The position numbers and the translations under genes are program-made. From Psoroptes ovis (taxonomy: Eukaryota; Arthropoda; Arachnida; Sarcoptiformes; Psoroptidae): a stretch of 64,000 nt of DNA. The stretch is from assembly GCA_002943765.1 (NCBI GenBank), contig PQWQ01000001.1, positions 2,267,501 to 2,331,500 on the forward strand, written 5' to 3'. Every line of letters starts with the position of its first letter. Position 1 is the stretch's first letter. This document shows, one piece after another, positions 1-8,905 of the stretch. The notes beneath the pieces are model-generated. The model was not told the DNA's origin, did no database searches, and worked only from the letters and a program-made list of their open reading frames with translations.

Positions 1-199
1 ACAATGACAAGTGACCGGCGATTCAATGGGCACACATTCACAGGTGTTCGGCAGGAAACGCCAAATACCTTTCGTGAGAATGTGCATCAAAGCCACATTT
101 CGAATCACGTAAGGTCAGCAGCATCATTTGTTTGACTTGATTTGACGACGCAAAACAAATCGCGACGAGCAAATCTTCAATTTGTTTGGACATATTGTA
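1..199 (-). other. Internal transcribed spacer 2 (ITS2), partial
   Basis: This stretch lies directly downstream of 5.8S in the minus-strand rRNA transcription order. It is less AT-rich than the rest of the window and has no coding signal. The window cuts the spacer, so the 28S gene would lie off the left edge. The boundary with 5.8S is placed by similarity to the usual arthropod 5.8S 3' end (minus strand ...TCTGAGCGTCG) and may be off by a few bases. Confidence 0.75.
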
Positions 200-357
200 T
201 ACGACGCTCAGACAAACGAAGCCACCGGATATCCAGTGGCTGCAATGTGCGTTCGAATGTCGAGTGATCGGGGTGTCCTGCATTTCACACCGATTATCGC
301 AGCTAGCTGCGTTCTTCCTCGACCAGCGAGCCGAGTGATCCACCACTGGCAGTAGTT
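200..357 (-). rRNA. 5.8S ribosomal RNA
   Basis: Read on the minus strand, this segment contains the conserved 5.8S core: GGATCACTCGGCTC near the 5' end, then GAAGAACGCAGCTAGCTGCG, AATGCAGGACA, and a TTCGAACGCACATTGC-type box. These are hallmarks of eukaryotic 5.8S, which pairs with 28S in the large ribosomal subunit. The length of about 158 nt fits the family. Both ends are estimated from typical arthropod 5.8S termini rather than from an alignment. It lies between ITS1 and ITS2 in the standard 18S-ITS1-5.8S-ITS2 order on the minus strand. Confidence 0.93.
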
Positions 358-802
358 ATTCATTTCTTGTGCATTCTTTTAATGGCACAATTTATGATTA
401 TTCACAAATAACTTGGTTAAAATGAATGAAAAAAAGTTGCTTTGTGCCTGTGGCTTCGGCATTTACCTTTGTAAATCCGATATTTAAACCTAGCGGCAGC
501 GATTAAACTGACACACTACATCCACGCTGTCAGGAACAGCAGGAACTGTAGACTAGGTACCGACAAAACACAAAGAGAGTCGCCGACATAGATACAAATC
601 GACCAATGTCTGGCTCTATAATTTAGAAGTGTTCACGGCTTTTGCTTGTGTTGCCCACAAGAGCCATCGAACCTCTTCAGAGCATTCAATTTGACTTTGT
701 CGATAGCATCAAATGTCAGTCGACCCATTTGTGATAACGGGCAACTAATCGTTCGAAATTTATAATCAATTGTTCAAAGACTCGTAGAGTCTCAAACACC
801 GA
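358..802 (-). other. Internal transcribed spacer 1 (ITS1)
   Basis: This is the interval of about 445 bp between the 3' end of 18S and the 5' end of 5.8S on the minus strand. I see no coding signal or strong internal repeat. It is defined by its flanks. The sequence would be a good species-level marker for naming the source organism. Confidence 0.85.
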
Positions 803-863
<61 letters not shown>

Positions 864-944
864 GTTCAAGTTTGGTCATCTTTCCGGCCGAACATGGCCA
901 CCACGAGGATGGCTACGTTGGCCCGTCCGAAGACCTCACTAAAA

Positions 945-994
<50 letters not shown>

Positions 995-1436
995 ATCAAC
1001 ACAAGCTGATGACTTGTGCTTACTGGGAATTCCTCGTTCATGGACAATAATTACAATCCCCAATCCCAATCACGAAAAAGTTTCACTCGGTTTCCCGCTC
1101 CTTTCGGAGTAGGTAGACAAATGCACGCTGATTTTTTCAGTGTAGCGCGCGTGCGGCCCCGGACATCTAAGGGCATCACAGACCTGTTATTGCTCTTTTT
1201 CATACGGCTGAAACGCCGTTTGTCCCTCTAAGAAGCGTTCGGACAACCGAAGGTGCCCAACACTATTTAGTAGGCTAGAGTCTCGTTCGTTATCGGAATT
1301 AACCAGACAAATCGCTCCACCAACTAAGAACGGCCATGCACCACCACCCACTGAATCAAGAAAGAGCTCTTAATCTGTCAATCCTTCCAGTGTCCGGACC
1401 GGGTGAGTTTCCCCGTGTTGAGTCAAATTAAGCCGC

Positions 1437-1485
<49 letters not shown>

Positions 1486-2617
1486 TTTGCAACCATACTT
1501 CCCCTGGAACCGAAAAACTTTGGTTTCCCGGAAGCCGCCAGCCGAGTCATACAATAAACTCTGGCTGATTGCTGGTTGGCATCGTTTATGGTTAGAACTA
1601 GGGCGGTATCTGATCGCCTTCGAACCTCTAACTTTCGTTCTTGATTAATGAAAACGTTCTTGACAAATGCTTTCGCTTTGGTTAGTCATGCGGCGGTCCA
1701 AGAATTTCACCTCTATCGCCGCAGTACTAATGTCCCCGTCCGTCCCTCTTAATCATTACCTCGATTCCGAAGACCAACAGAACAGAACCAAGGTCCTATT
1801 CCATTATTCCATGCAACAGTATTCAGGCGATGATGCCTGCTTTGAGCACTCTAATTTTTTCAAAGTAAACGTATCGATCGCCCACGACGCTCAATTAAGA
1901 ACACCGTGGGACAATGCGATAAATTGCTCATCGCCACAGTAGCCACCGTCAAGTGGACCATGGCGAATAAGCTGAGATCCAACTACGAGCTTTTTAACCA
2001 CAACAACTTTAATATACGCTATTGGAGCTGGAATTACCGCGGCTGCTGGCACCAGACTTGCCCTCCAATTGATCCTCGTTAAAGGATTTAAACTGTACTC
2101 ATTCCAATTACGAGAACGCATAAGCGAAGCCCGTATTGTTATTTTTCGTCACTACCTCCTCGTTCTGAGAGTGGGTAATTTGCGCGCCTGCTGCCTTCCT
2201 TGGATGTGGTAGCCGTCTCTCAGGCTCCCTCTCCGGAATCGAACCCTGATTCTCCGTTACCCGTTACAACCATGGTAGGCATATAACCTACCATCGAAAG
2301 TTGATAAGGCAGACACTCGAAGGATATGCCGCCGGCACGAGGCCATGCGGTCAGCTGCAGTTATCCAGAGTCACCACCGTAAGGTGTTGCCACCTTTGGT
2401 CTTGGTCTAATAAATGCGCTCCACCACGAGGATGAAGCTTTTCGGCATGTATTAGCTCTAGAATTACCACAGTTATCCATGTAATTGGTCAACATCCAAT
2501 GAATCATAACTGATTTAATGAGCCATTCGCGGTTTCACCTTAATGCGGTATGTACATAGACATGCATGGCTTAATCTTTGAGACAAGCATATGACTACTG
2601 GCAGGATCAACCAGGTA
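803..2617 (-). rRNA. 18S (small subunit) ribosomal RNA, complete
   Basis: On the minus strand the gene begins with the universal eukaryotic 5' end TACCTGGTTGATCCTGCCAG (complement at 2598-2617) and ends with GGAAGGATCATTA (complement from 803). Internal landmarks are visible on the minus strand, including the ACTCAACACGGGGAAA region and the GTACACACCGCCCGTC decoding-site box near 960-980. The length of about 1815 nt is normal for an arthropod 18S, so there is no large insertion, group I intron or R-element. It is the RNA of the 40S ribosomal subunit, transcribed by RNA polymerase I as part of the 18S-5.8S-28S precursor. Short open frames on both strands over this interval are chance frames and are not annotated. 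Confidence 0.98.
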
Positions 2618-3295
2618 ATAGCAGACGTTTCAGACCTCATGCTATGAACCTCCATATGGCTACTGTAGCATCGACCGAACACTGCTTTTGCTACACGATT
2701 CAATGAATCGATGCAACATTTGGACATGACGACTGCATCACACATCACTGCTTAGGTGGAAAGCTAGTCTTACTATCGATCATGTCCATTATGATGATCG
2801 TACTGAGTACGATCTAAAGCCAAATCTTAACGATAACAGGCTCCATCGTCGATCTTCTTCAGCTTGTAGCAATAAACGATTGGCTGTTCCGCCGTTCAAA
2901 CCGCACATTTAAGCACGACAAGCGAAAACAAGCCAAGTTCTGGATCCATCCACAACCACCACGTATCCATGAATCGGCATTCGGCTATCGAGCAATACCA
3001 AGTTGACAGGAATCTTCAGCTTACGCATGCATCTCTGACTATAATTTCAGGGTGAACCGATATTAAAAGCCAGTAATGCATAGCACTGATACGAAATCTG
3101 CATTAAGCAAACTTCATACGCTTAGGTACCTGAACGAGAAGCCGAAACTTCTCATCCAAGCCAAACACGTCGAAACGCGTTTGCCAATTTTTTCGAGCAA
3201 GATAATCGCGATTTCACCACTCCGAAGGAGAAGGTTACTACTGCAATCATCGGCGAGCGAAAATAAATTGGTAAATCGCTCAACCGAAAGCCCAA

Positions 3296-3355
3296 CATGC
3301 AAGCAAAATTTATGCTGATTGCCACTGACAATCAGCATTAAATTTTGCTGGCATG
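3296..3355. repeat. Long inverted repeat (stem-loop) in the rDNA spacer
   Basis: The left arm at 3296-3321 (CATGCAAGCAAAATTTATGC...) and the right arm at 3329-3355 are reverse complements. They differ by one single-base insertion and one mismatch, and a 7-nt loop (CCACTGA) lies between them. The stem is about 26 bp, far above chance. In the minus-strand rRNA transcript it would form a hairpin in the 5' external spacer. Confidence 0.85.
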
Positions 3356-4063
3356 AAAGAGACTTTTTTTCGACATTCTAGTCGATCTTGCCACAAATGT
3401 AGCAAACTTCGACAAAAATTTTGGGGTGAATGCGATCCTCATAGGTGATCATTGCAAATCATCGGCTTCAAGCAAGTAGTCTATGATTTAGTTACATATT
3501 TAATGATATTATCACCAAAATAGTGGTTAAACTCATAGAAAGCCGAAGATTATTGCCACAGTAACTATCATCAATCATTTTGAGAGACTTCAAGCCAAAC
3601 TAGATATCATATAGCTTACCATTATTGTTAAATGCAAGCACAAGCACAAGCAACAGTAACAACAATCATAAATTTAGCTCTGTTCAAGGATATCAACTCT
3701 CATTGAAATCAAACATGCGCACTGCAAGTTATCATGCTGATCATAACTTGTACAAATTCACACCATTCACTGAATATATAATATAACCATTGTAAACAAC
3801 ACTCATTGAATCACTTGCAGAACACATACAATCCCACCTCAATACAAACACATTGCAATCTTTTGTATAAAATCAATGGATATGAAAAATGGAGAAAAAA
3901 ATCAAAGTCGAAAAAATCCCATAGAAAATGAATGGAGAAAACACCGTCATAGAAAAACTATGGACAAAAACTTCACAGAAAATGATCATGAAATTTTCTA
4001 AAGTTCCTTCTTTTTTAGCAAAAACAAATTAGAGAAACTTACCTGAAATTCATCTATGTGCTT

Positions 4064-4206
4064 ATAATTTCCTGTAAAGTTTCCCATTAAAGCGCGAAAA
4101 AATTTTGAAAATACTTCTGAAATTCCAAAAGATACGGATTGATAATTTCCAGACAAGTTTCCCAGTTAAGCATGAAAAAAATCCGAAAAACTTTCCTGAA
4201 ATTCAT
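4064..4206. repeat. Imperfect tandem repeat, about 78-bp unit
   Basis: Two adjacent diverged units begin ATAATTTCCTG (4064) and ATAATTTCCAG (4142). Each is followed by AAGTTTCCCA, a TTAAGC-like block, a GAAAAAA run and CTGAAATTC. The block CCTGAAATTCAT also lies just before unit 1 (4042) and at the end of unit 2, which suggests remnants of a longer array. rDNA intergenic spacers often carry such subrepeats; that assignment is inferred from position. Confidence 0.65.
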
Positions 4207-4356
4207 TTCGATAGTTGTTATAGGGTAGAAATAAGAAAAGGTAGATTTCGAACTTATTTTTGTGAAAGAGACTTCCGTTTCCTCTGTTATAGTGTGGCAC
4301 CAGTGCAAAACAACATTTTACTTTATTGTAAAAAAACATTTTTGTAGCCATGATAG

Positions 4357-4548
4357 CAACTGATATGGCTAAAATCAAAAATGAATCGATATAAAAAATT
4401 GGCGAGTATGGCAATAGAATTCAGCGAATTTAACGAGTTCGACATCGAACGCGTAAAGGGCAAGGATAATGTCGACGCCGACGCCCTCTCGCGCATTGAA
4501 ATTGACGCAATCCATTACGATGAATTGTTGTACCAACGAAAACGATAA
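4357..4548 (+). pseudogene. Ty3/gypsy pol remnant: end of RNase H domain
   Basis: The frame opens after a stop at 4354-4356 and ends at TAA 4546-4548. It contains a stretch ending FDIERVKGKDNVDADALSRI. The motif GK-[DE]-N-x-x-ADALSR is diagnostic of the C-terminal end of the RNase H/connection region in Ty3/gypsy polyproteins. Upstream RT sequence is missing, so this is a truncated fossil. A second gypsy fragment (integrase zinc-binding region) follows 57 bp later in the same frame, consistent with a single decayed pol in which the linker acquired stop codons. Confidence 0.85.
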
Positions 4549-4605
4549 GGTGTTGGACAGCTCAATATGAAAATGTCCACAATCATTCTCAAAGATTAAT
4601 AATTT

Positions 4606-4824
4606 ATGGCATGTTTGGCATGCAAAAATGATGCAGAACGATTATGCGTACCGGCAACACAAGTGAAAAATATTTTCAAAAAATGTAATGATGATCTAAA
4701 CCATGTTGGTCAACATACATGTTTAGACGTCATTTACAATCGATTCTATTGTCCTAAATGGCGCGACGACGTTAAACAATGGATCTGCAGATGCGGTTGC
4801 GTCTCAAAATACGATATACTTTGA
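4606..4824 (+). pseudogene. Ty3/gypsy integrase zinc-binding (H2C2) region remnant
   Basis: The 72-residue frame follows the gypsy integrase N-terminal pattern. An RLCVP block is followed by a GQHTCLDVI helix, then RFYCPKWRDDVKQWI and a C-x-C-x-C segment. In intact elements this domain binds zinc through H-H-C-C. Here the first His position reads as Cys-Asn and the surrounding spacing is altered, so zinc binding is probably lost. The frame ends at the point where copia-type RT sequence begins, so the catalytic core of this gypsy element is gone. Confidence 0.8.
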
Positions 4825-5146
4825 AGCGAAACAGTTTGACATTAATACAGCATTTTTAAATTCGAGATTGGATCAAGAAATTTATGTTTGTCCTCCGCCA
4901 GGAGTGAGAGACAAATTCTGGAAATTGAACAAAACGCTCTATGGTTTAAAACAAGCACCTAAAGCTTGGTATCAAACATTGACCAACTATCTTAAGGTCG
5001 ATTTAAATTAGAGATGTTCCCTGGCTGATCCATGTGCTTTCTATGATTCTAACGTGATATTGGCCGTTTACGTAGACGACATTATTGTCGCAGTAACAGA
5101 TGGATCAATAGTTAACACCATCATTGACCAATCATTAATATTTTAG
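4820..5146 (+). pseudogene. Ty1/copia reverse transcriptase fragment
   Basis: Read in the frame from 4820, the translation starts QFDINTAFLN and continues through LNKTLYGLKQAPKAWY and AVYVDDIIVAV. These are the classic copia RT blocks, including the YVDD catalytic box. An in-frame TAG lies at 5009-5011, just before a RCSLADPCAFY stretch, so the copy is inactive. The frame ends at 5144-5146. The matching copia RNase H tail is found 1.9 kb further on at 7057, beyond the BEL/Pao integrase. Confidence 0.9.
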
Positions 5147-5481
5147 TTTTCAGAAGAGCCTCATGGTCTTAGAATTTAGTTTAGTAACATTTTAGTTTTT
5201 AAAACTAACTAAACTGTCAAAGAAATTAGTTTTAAAATTATTTTTATAGTAGGAAACAATTGTAAGACATTTTCACTATTTTGTAATTTTTGTTTATGAT
5301 TTTTTAGAAATAATAAAATAATTTTTGTAAAGAATAATCAAGTGGATGCGTGCGTAATGGATTACATAATCCCGAATTACTCCCAAAGTCATATCCCGAA
5401 GGTGCTGTTATTGCAGGCACTAAGTTTCAACAACTGATTGAATTTGTAGATAAGCGATTACAGGCTGAAATTGGCGACTGA
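5147..5481. other. AT-rich sequence between retroelement fragments
   Basis: There is no recognisable gene here. Between 5155 and 5235 there are repeated TTTAGT/ACTAAA words that could fold back on each other. From about 5340 the base composition becomes coding-like, and one frame reads open to a TGA at 5479-5481. This may be a decayed upstream part of the BEL/Pao pol, but I could not match it to a domain. Confidence 0.4.
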
Positions 5482-6759
5482 CACATATCACTACCAGTAA
5501 ATCAAGTAAACGTATGGAATTGCATTTATAGATTTGCACAATTTGGTTATGATCCAAAAGTTTTACACGTTCCTTTCATCATCATAGATAATATCATCAA
5601 AATCGTGACAAGAAGTGAAGATTACAAACCTATTTGGATTCCGAAGGAATCGAATGTAACTCTAGCTCTAATAAGATATCATCACTTAAAGATAATGCAC
5701 GGCGGTATTAGATCGACTATCGCGGAAATTCGTTCAGAATACTACATTCAAAGTCTACATAATCTAGTCAAGAAATTTATTCATTTCTGTTTTGATTGTC
5801 AAAAAATGAAAGCTAAAAAGATCAATCAACCTTTGGCAATACTCCCCGAGGAGAGGCTGAATTTCTCAGCACCATTTCAAGCCATTTGTATTGATGTATT
5901 TGGACCATTAACTTATCAAAATAATAGGAAATTCTACGGCTTAATCGTCACCTGTCTCACATGTCGAATGATAAAAATTGAAATAGTTAATTCTTTGGGA
6001 TGTAAGGACACACTTATCGCGCTCAACAACATTTTCTTAAATATGGGTACTCCAATTAAGATTTTTTGTGATAATGGAAGAAATTTTGTAAAAGCACAAA
6101 AGGAAATCAATAATATTGAATCCAATTTATTCAATTTAAGCAAAAGCGACAACCGAAAAATATCCTGGACATTTTCAGCGCCACATGCTCCTTGGTATAA
6201 TGGGACAGTTGAAAGAATGATACGAATAGTCAAACGATGTTTAAATGTGTTCGAGAAAAATTTCAAATCATACATCGAAGCTCGTAATGTATTGTTACAA
6301 GTTGAAGCTGTAATTAATAATCGTCCATTAATTGCTGATGAAAATAATTTCATTAGTCCTTTCGAACTATGTTTCTTCAGAAAAATGAATCCAATACTAG
6401 TAGAAATAGATCATATTAATATTAATAAATATTTGGATCGTCAAGCACAATTACGTTCATCATTCGTGAAATATTGGAAATCCCAATATTTATATGAATT
6501 GGTCAACATTAAACGTAATAAATATATCGAAATTAAGCCGAATGATTTGGTAATGGTACCTAAATTAATGGTAAAACGTAGAGATTGGCCATTAGCAAAG
6601 GTATTGGAAACATATCCTAGCAAAGACGGCATTATACGGACGATAAAAATACAGATGATTGACAACAACTCAACTCATATCGTCCCTTGTAATGGTTTAA
6701 TCGCACTTCCGCGCCGGGCGGAATGTAATGAAATTAATGAATTGTTCGAGTTCGACTAA
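5482..6759 (+). CDS. BEL/Pao-type retrotransposon integrase (partial pol, no intact element)
   Basis: This open frame of about 425 codons runs from just after a stop at 5479-5481 to a stop at 6757-6759. There is no ATG that would make it a stand-alone gene. Numbered from the GTG at 5605, it shows an HHCC zinc-binding region (RYHHLKIMHGG, then HFCFDC at residues 60-65). An rve core follows with Asp97 (CIDVFGPL), Asp156 (FCDNGRNF) and Glu203 (GTVERMIRIVKR), so the DDE triad is intact. Next come an INNRPL motif and a C-terminal region with DLVMVPKL and the DWPLAKV-type block typical of BEL/Pao. Integrase inserts element cDNA into the host genome. Without gag, protease or RT next to it, this copy is probably non-autonomous or dead, although the integrase frame itself carries no stop. 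The family call rests on the FGPL and C-terminal blocks. Confidence 0.85.
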   Translation, partial: HISLPVNQVNVWNCIYRFAQFGYDPKVLHVPFIIIDNIIKIVTRSEDYKPIWIPKESNVTLALIRYHHLKIMHGGIRSTIAEIRSEYYIQSLHNLVKKFIHFCFDCQKMKAKKINQPLAILPEERLNFSAPFQAICIDVFGPLTYQNNRKFYGLIVTCLTCRMIKIEIVNSLGCKDTLIALNNIFLNMGTPIKIFCDNGRNFVKAQKEINNIESNLFNLSKSDNRKISWTFSAPHAPWYNGTVERMIRIVKRCLNVFEKNFKSYIEARNVLLQVEAVINNRPLIADENNFISPFELCFFRKMNPILVEIDHININKYLDRQAQLRSSFVKYWKSQYLYELVNIKRNKYIEIKPNDLVMVPKLMVKRRDWPLAKVLETYPSKDGIIRTIKIQMIDNNSTHIVPCNGLIALPRRAECNEINELFEFD

Positions 6760-7056
6760 TTATCGAACTAATTCACTGGTTCAATATTTAAATCGTGAAC
6801 GTAATTCATGTTTAATTAATTAATCATTTTTTGTTATTTGTTTTTTGATTGATTTATATCAAATTTTATTGAACCATTAGCATTCATTGAAATTATTAAA
6901 GCAATTTGAGTTCAAGTTTAAGCAAATCGTCCATTACAATTAGTTTAAAAGGCTTTAATACTTTACTGATCTTTACAAACTGCTAATTTTTAAATTAATT
7001 TGAGAAAAACAAAAAACAAATTTTGTTGAAAAAATTGCCAGTACCTGTGACAAGTA

Positions 7057-7155
7057 TATGTAGATGCTAACTACGCGAATGATGAATCCAAGCGATCCGT
7101 AACCGGAATCATTATAGTCATTTATGCAACGGGTTTTATAACGTTATCACAGTAA
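7057..7155 (+). pseudogene. Ty1/copia RNase H fragment
   Basis: A 32-residue stretch ends at TAA 7153-7155. It reads YVDANYANDESKRSVTGIII, matching the copia RNase H signature (DADYAND...RKSTSGY). It lacks the rest of the domain. Its position downstream of the BEL/Pao integrase, with copia RT upstream, suggests that one copia element was split by a later insertion. Confidence 0.8.
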
Positions 7156-7540
7156 TTAACTATAGTTACAGTCATGCATTTCAAGGATTTATCAAGGGAA
7201 AGTTCTGCATTAATTGATAATGTTTGTGTTTCCGCTATAAACGAATACAAAATAGAATAAAATCTTCAGCACAAGCCACAAACAATGAAAAAATAATGAG
7301 AAGTCAAAACAAAATAAAACCGAATATGTTTGTGTAATGAATCAGTCAAAAATTCTTTGTTTAAAGGTTCGTTGTCAAGAAAAAAATTAGTTCCAAGTCG
7401 TTTAAAAATTAACAAATATATTCTTGTTAAAAATGAGAAATTTCTATTAATAAATATCCATTGGAAATTGATTGTGAGAAGCTGGTGCCTATACAGATTT
7501 GCGGGTGAAATAATCTTTGAAACCATGTCACATCAACGAA
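7156..7540. other. AT-rich flank of the retroelement block
   Basis: I see no gene here. Overlapping open frames on both strands are short and carry no known motif. The sequence may include degraded copia terminal sequence, but I could not find a matching LTR partner. Confidence 0.3.
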
Positions 7541-7642
7541 ATCATAGTGAGCAGCAACTAGATGGCGGTAGTGTAATTTGTTTATTTAGCCAATATGTGC
7601 GGTGGCTAATTATACCTTACAATTTAATCCAACCCAATAGAG
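7541..7642. repeat. Diverged direct repeat, left copy
   Basis: This copy shares the order of blocks ATAGTGA, ACTAGATGGC, AGTGTA, GTTTAT, a GGCTA-containing segment, and finally CCCAAT with the copy at 7871-7964. The hAT element at 7643-7829 and its duplicated target lie exactly between the two copies. The repeats are diverged, so the duplication is old. Confidence 0.6.
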
Positions 7643-7829
7643 CAGTCATTCTCAACCGGTGTTCCGCGGCACTTTAGTGTTCCGCCAGATTCCAAAAATG
7701 TGCCGCCAAATTTCGGAAATCTAACTCATTCCTTTACTATTCCCTTACTTGGTGTGCCGCAAGATTTTGGAAATAAAGGCTTTTCTTTTTTTCAGTGTGC
7801 CGCGGCGAAAAAAAGGTTGAGAATGACTG
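7643..7829. mobile_element. hAT-type MITE, copy 1 (187 bp, 8-bp TSD)
   Basis: The terminal inverted repeats start CAGTCATTCTCAACC on the left and read GGTTGAGAATGACTG on the right. Each is followed inward by a CCGCGGC-type block. The element is flanked by a perfect 8-bp direct duplication, CAATAGAG (7635-7642 and 7830-7837). CAG-type termini and 8-bp duplications are the hallmark of hAT transposons. There is no transposase, so it moved with a transposase supplied elsewhere. A copy of identical length differing at two positions lies at 59175-59361. Confidence 0.93.
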
Positions 7830-7837
7830 CAATAGAG

Positions 7838-8098
7838 TCTACCACACAGAGGCAATCGTTGCATGAATAAGATAATAGTGAACAATGACTAGATGGCTGG
7901 AGTGTACATCGTTTATATATGAGGGGGCTATTACTACCTAATAGCCTATTACGACCCAATGGGGTTCACCTCACAACAGCAAAGATGTCGTTTATGAATG
8001 CCGCTTCAAATACCTTTGAAGGTTGAATCTTGAAATTTTGCGTCTTTAATAAATTATTTTGAATTATTTATTCATCTGTAAATATAAAAAATATAGAA
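7838..8098 (+). promoter_or_regulatory. SDHC upstream region, including right copy of the direct repeat (7871-7964)
   Basis: This interval of about 260 bp separates the hAT element from the SDHC start codon. It holds the right copy of the diverged repeat, including ACTAGATGGC at 7888-7897, which resembles the AAGATGGC core used by YY1/Pho-type factors at promoters of nuclear mitochondrial genes in other animals. That functional reading is inference. No TATA box stands out from the AT-rich background. Confidence 0.35.
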
Positions 8099-8743
8099 AT
8101 GTTGATAACAAGAATTATAAACTCACCTTTGCTGAATCGAAATAAAATATTGGCTACCAGTATCGCAAAGCAATTGATAAAAAGAAATGAATCAACATTT
8201 TCGAAAGAAGCAGAAAAATTCATGGCAAAACATTCAAAACGTGGCAGTCCACAAAGCCCTTATATGTTGGGTCTTAGTTATAAAATTCAATTAACATCAG
8301 CATTATCATTAACACATCGTATTACTGGCGTTGGCTTAGGTTTAATTATTTATGGTTTCGGTATTGCTGAATTGTTATTCAATGATAAAAACTATTCGCA
8401 ATTATTAGATTCATATGCACAAATAATTCCATTCAAAGCTATTTTCAAAGCAATGTGCGGTATGTGTCATATTAATTTATTCAAATATGTAATTTAATTG
8501 ATTATCTTGTCTGAATAAATAAGGAACTGCATTAGCTTATCACACATTCAATGGCGTTCGTCATTTGTTTTGGGATATGGGCTATGGTTATACACTGCAA
8601 CGTTTATATATGTCTGGCTATGCTGTTATCGGTATTTTAAGTATTTTCATTATAAATACAAATAATTTCAATCACTTCTTAAAACACAAAATTTAGGATT
8701 AACTGCAGTGGCCATGGTTTTATTTCTATCTCAACAATATTAA
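8099..8743 (+). CDS. SDHC: Succinate dehydrogenase cytochrome b560 subunit, mitochondrial (SDHC)
   Basis: I join three exons, 8099-8459, 8524-8631 and 8697-8743, into 171 residues. The introns are 64 and 65 bp with GT (GTATGT, GTATTT) donors and AG acceptors, and the phases match. SDHC is one of two membrane anchors of respiratory complex II in the inner mitochondrial membrane. It helps bind haem b and ubiquinone. Residues 52-77 carry the family signature SPY...QLTSALSLTHRITGVG. Residues 126-134 read YHTFNGVRH, in which His127 corresponds to the conserved haem-ligand His. Three hydrophobic segments are visible (about 68-92, 108-129, 145-167). The basic, Ser-rich first 35 residues fit a mitochondrial targeting peptide. 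The gene converges with RPB4, with only 162 bp between the stop codons. Confidence 0.95.
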
Positions 8744-8905
8744 TTCGCAAATATGAATCAGATTGGAACCAAATTTGAAAACAGCCCAATAATAATTATG
8801 ATATAGTTATATTTGTTCAAAAAAAATTTATTTACAAATATTAATGAATTCTAATAAATTTGAAAAAATTTTAGCTTCGTTTTTGAATAATTCAGAATGA
8901 AATTT
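8744..8905. other. Convergent 3' intergenic spacer between SDHC and RPB4
   Basis: These 162 bp separate the two stop codons. TTTATT at 8828-8833 gives an AATAAA polyadenylation hexamer on the minus strand for RPB4. The two transcripts probably overlap or nearly touch at their 3' ends. Confidence 0.5.

Larger units (their letters stand above)
2618..4350 (-). other. 5' external transcribed spacer / intergenic spacer of the rDNA unit
   Basis: This sequence lies immediately upstream of 18S in transcription direction. The part nearest 18S has a more balanced base composition, and the sequence becomes AT-rich towards 3.5-4.3 kb. It holds no convincing gene; overlapping short open frames near 3.1-3.3 kb on both strands are explained by the inverted repeat there. 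It contains the inverted repeat at 3296-3355 and a 78-bp imperfect tandem repeat at 4064-4206. The Pol I promoter should lie in this interval, but I cannot place it from sequence alone. Confidence 0.6.
4357..7155 (+). mobile_element. Composite graveyard of LTR-retrotransposon fragments (gypsy, copia, BEL/Pao)
   Basis: All recognisable pieces are on the plus strand. In order they are a Ty3/gypsy RNase H tail, a gypsy integrase zinc-binding region, a Ty1/copia reverse-transcriptase fragment, a BEL/Pao integrase, and a copia RNase H tail. Copia RT and copia RNase H flank the BEL/Pao piece, which is what a BEL/Pao insertion into a copia element would leave. The gypsy-to-copia junction near 4820 is abrupt. 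No gag, protease, primer-binding site or convincing paired LTR was seen. The whole block is dead apart from the long BEL/Pao frame. Confidence 0.75.

Noticed and set aside
1016..2121. Several open frames of 70-90 codons on both strands
   Set aside because: They lie wholly inside the 18S rRNA gene and are chance frames over conserved RNA sequence.
5605..5607. GTG as a start codon for the BEL/Pao integrase
   Set aside because: Non-ATG starts are not expected here; the frame is open upstream to 5482, so the piece is an internal part of a pol polyprotein.
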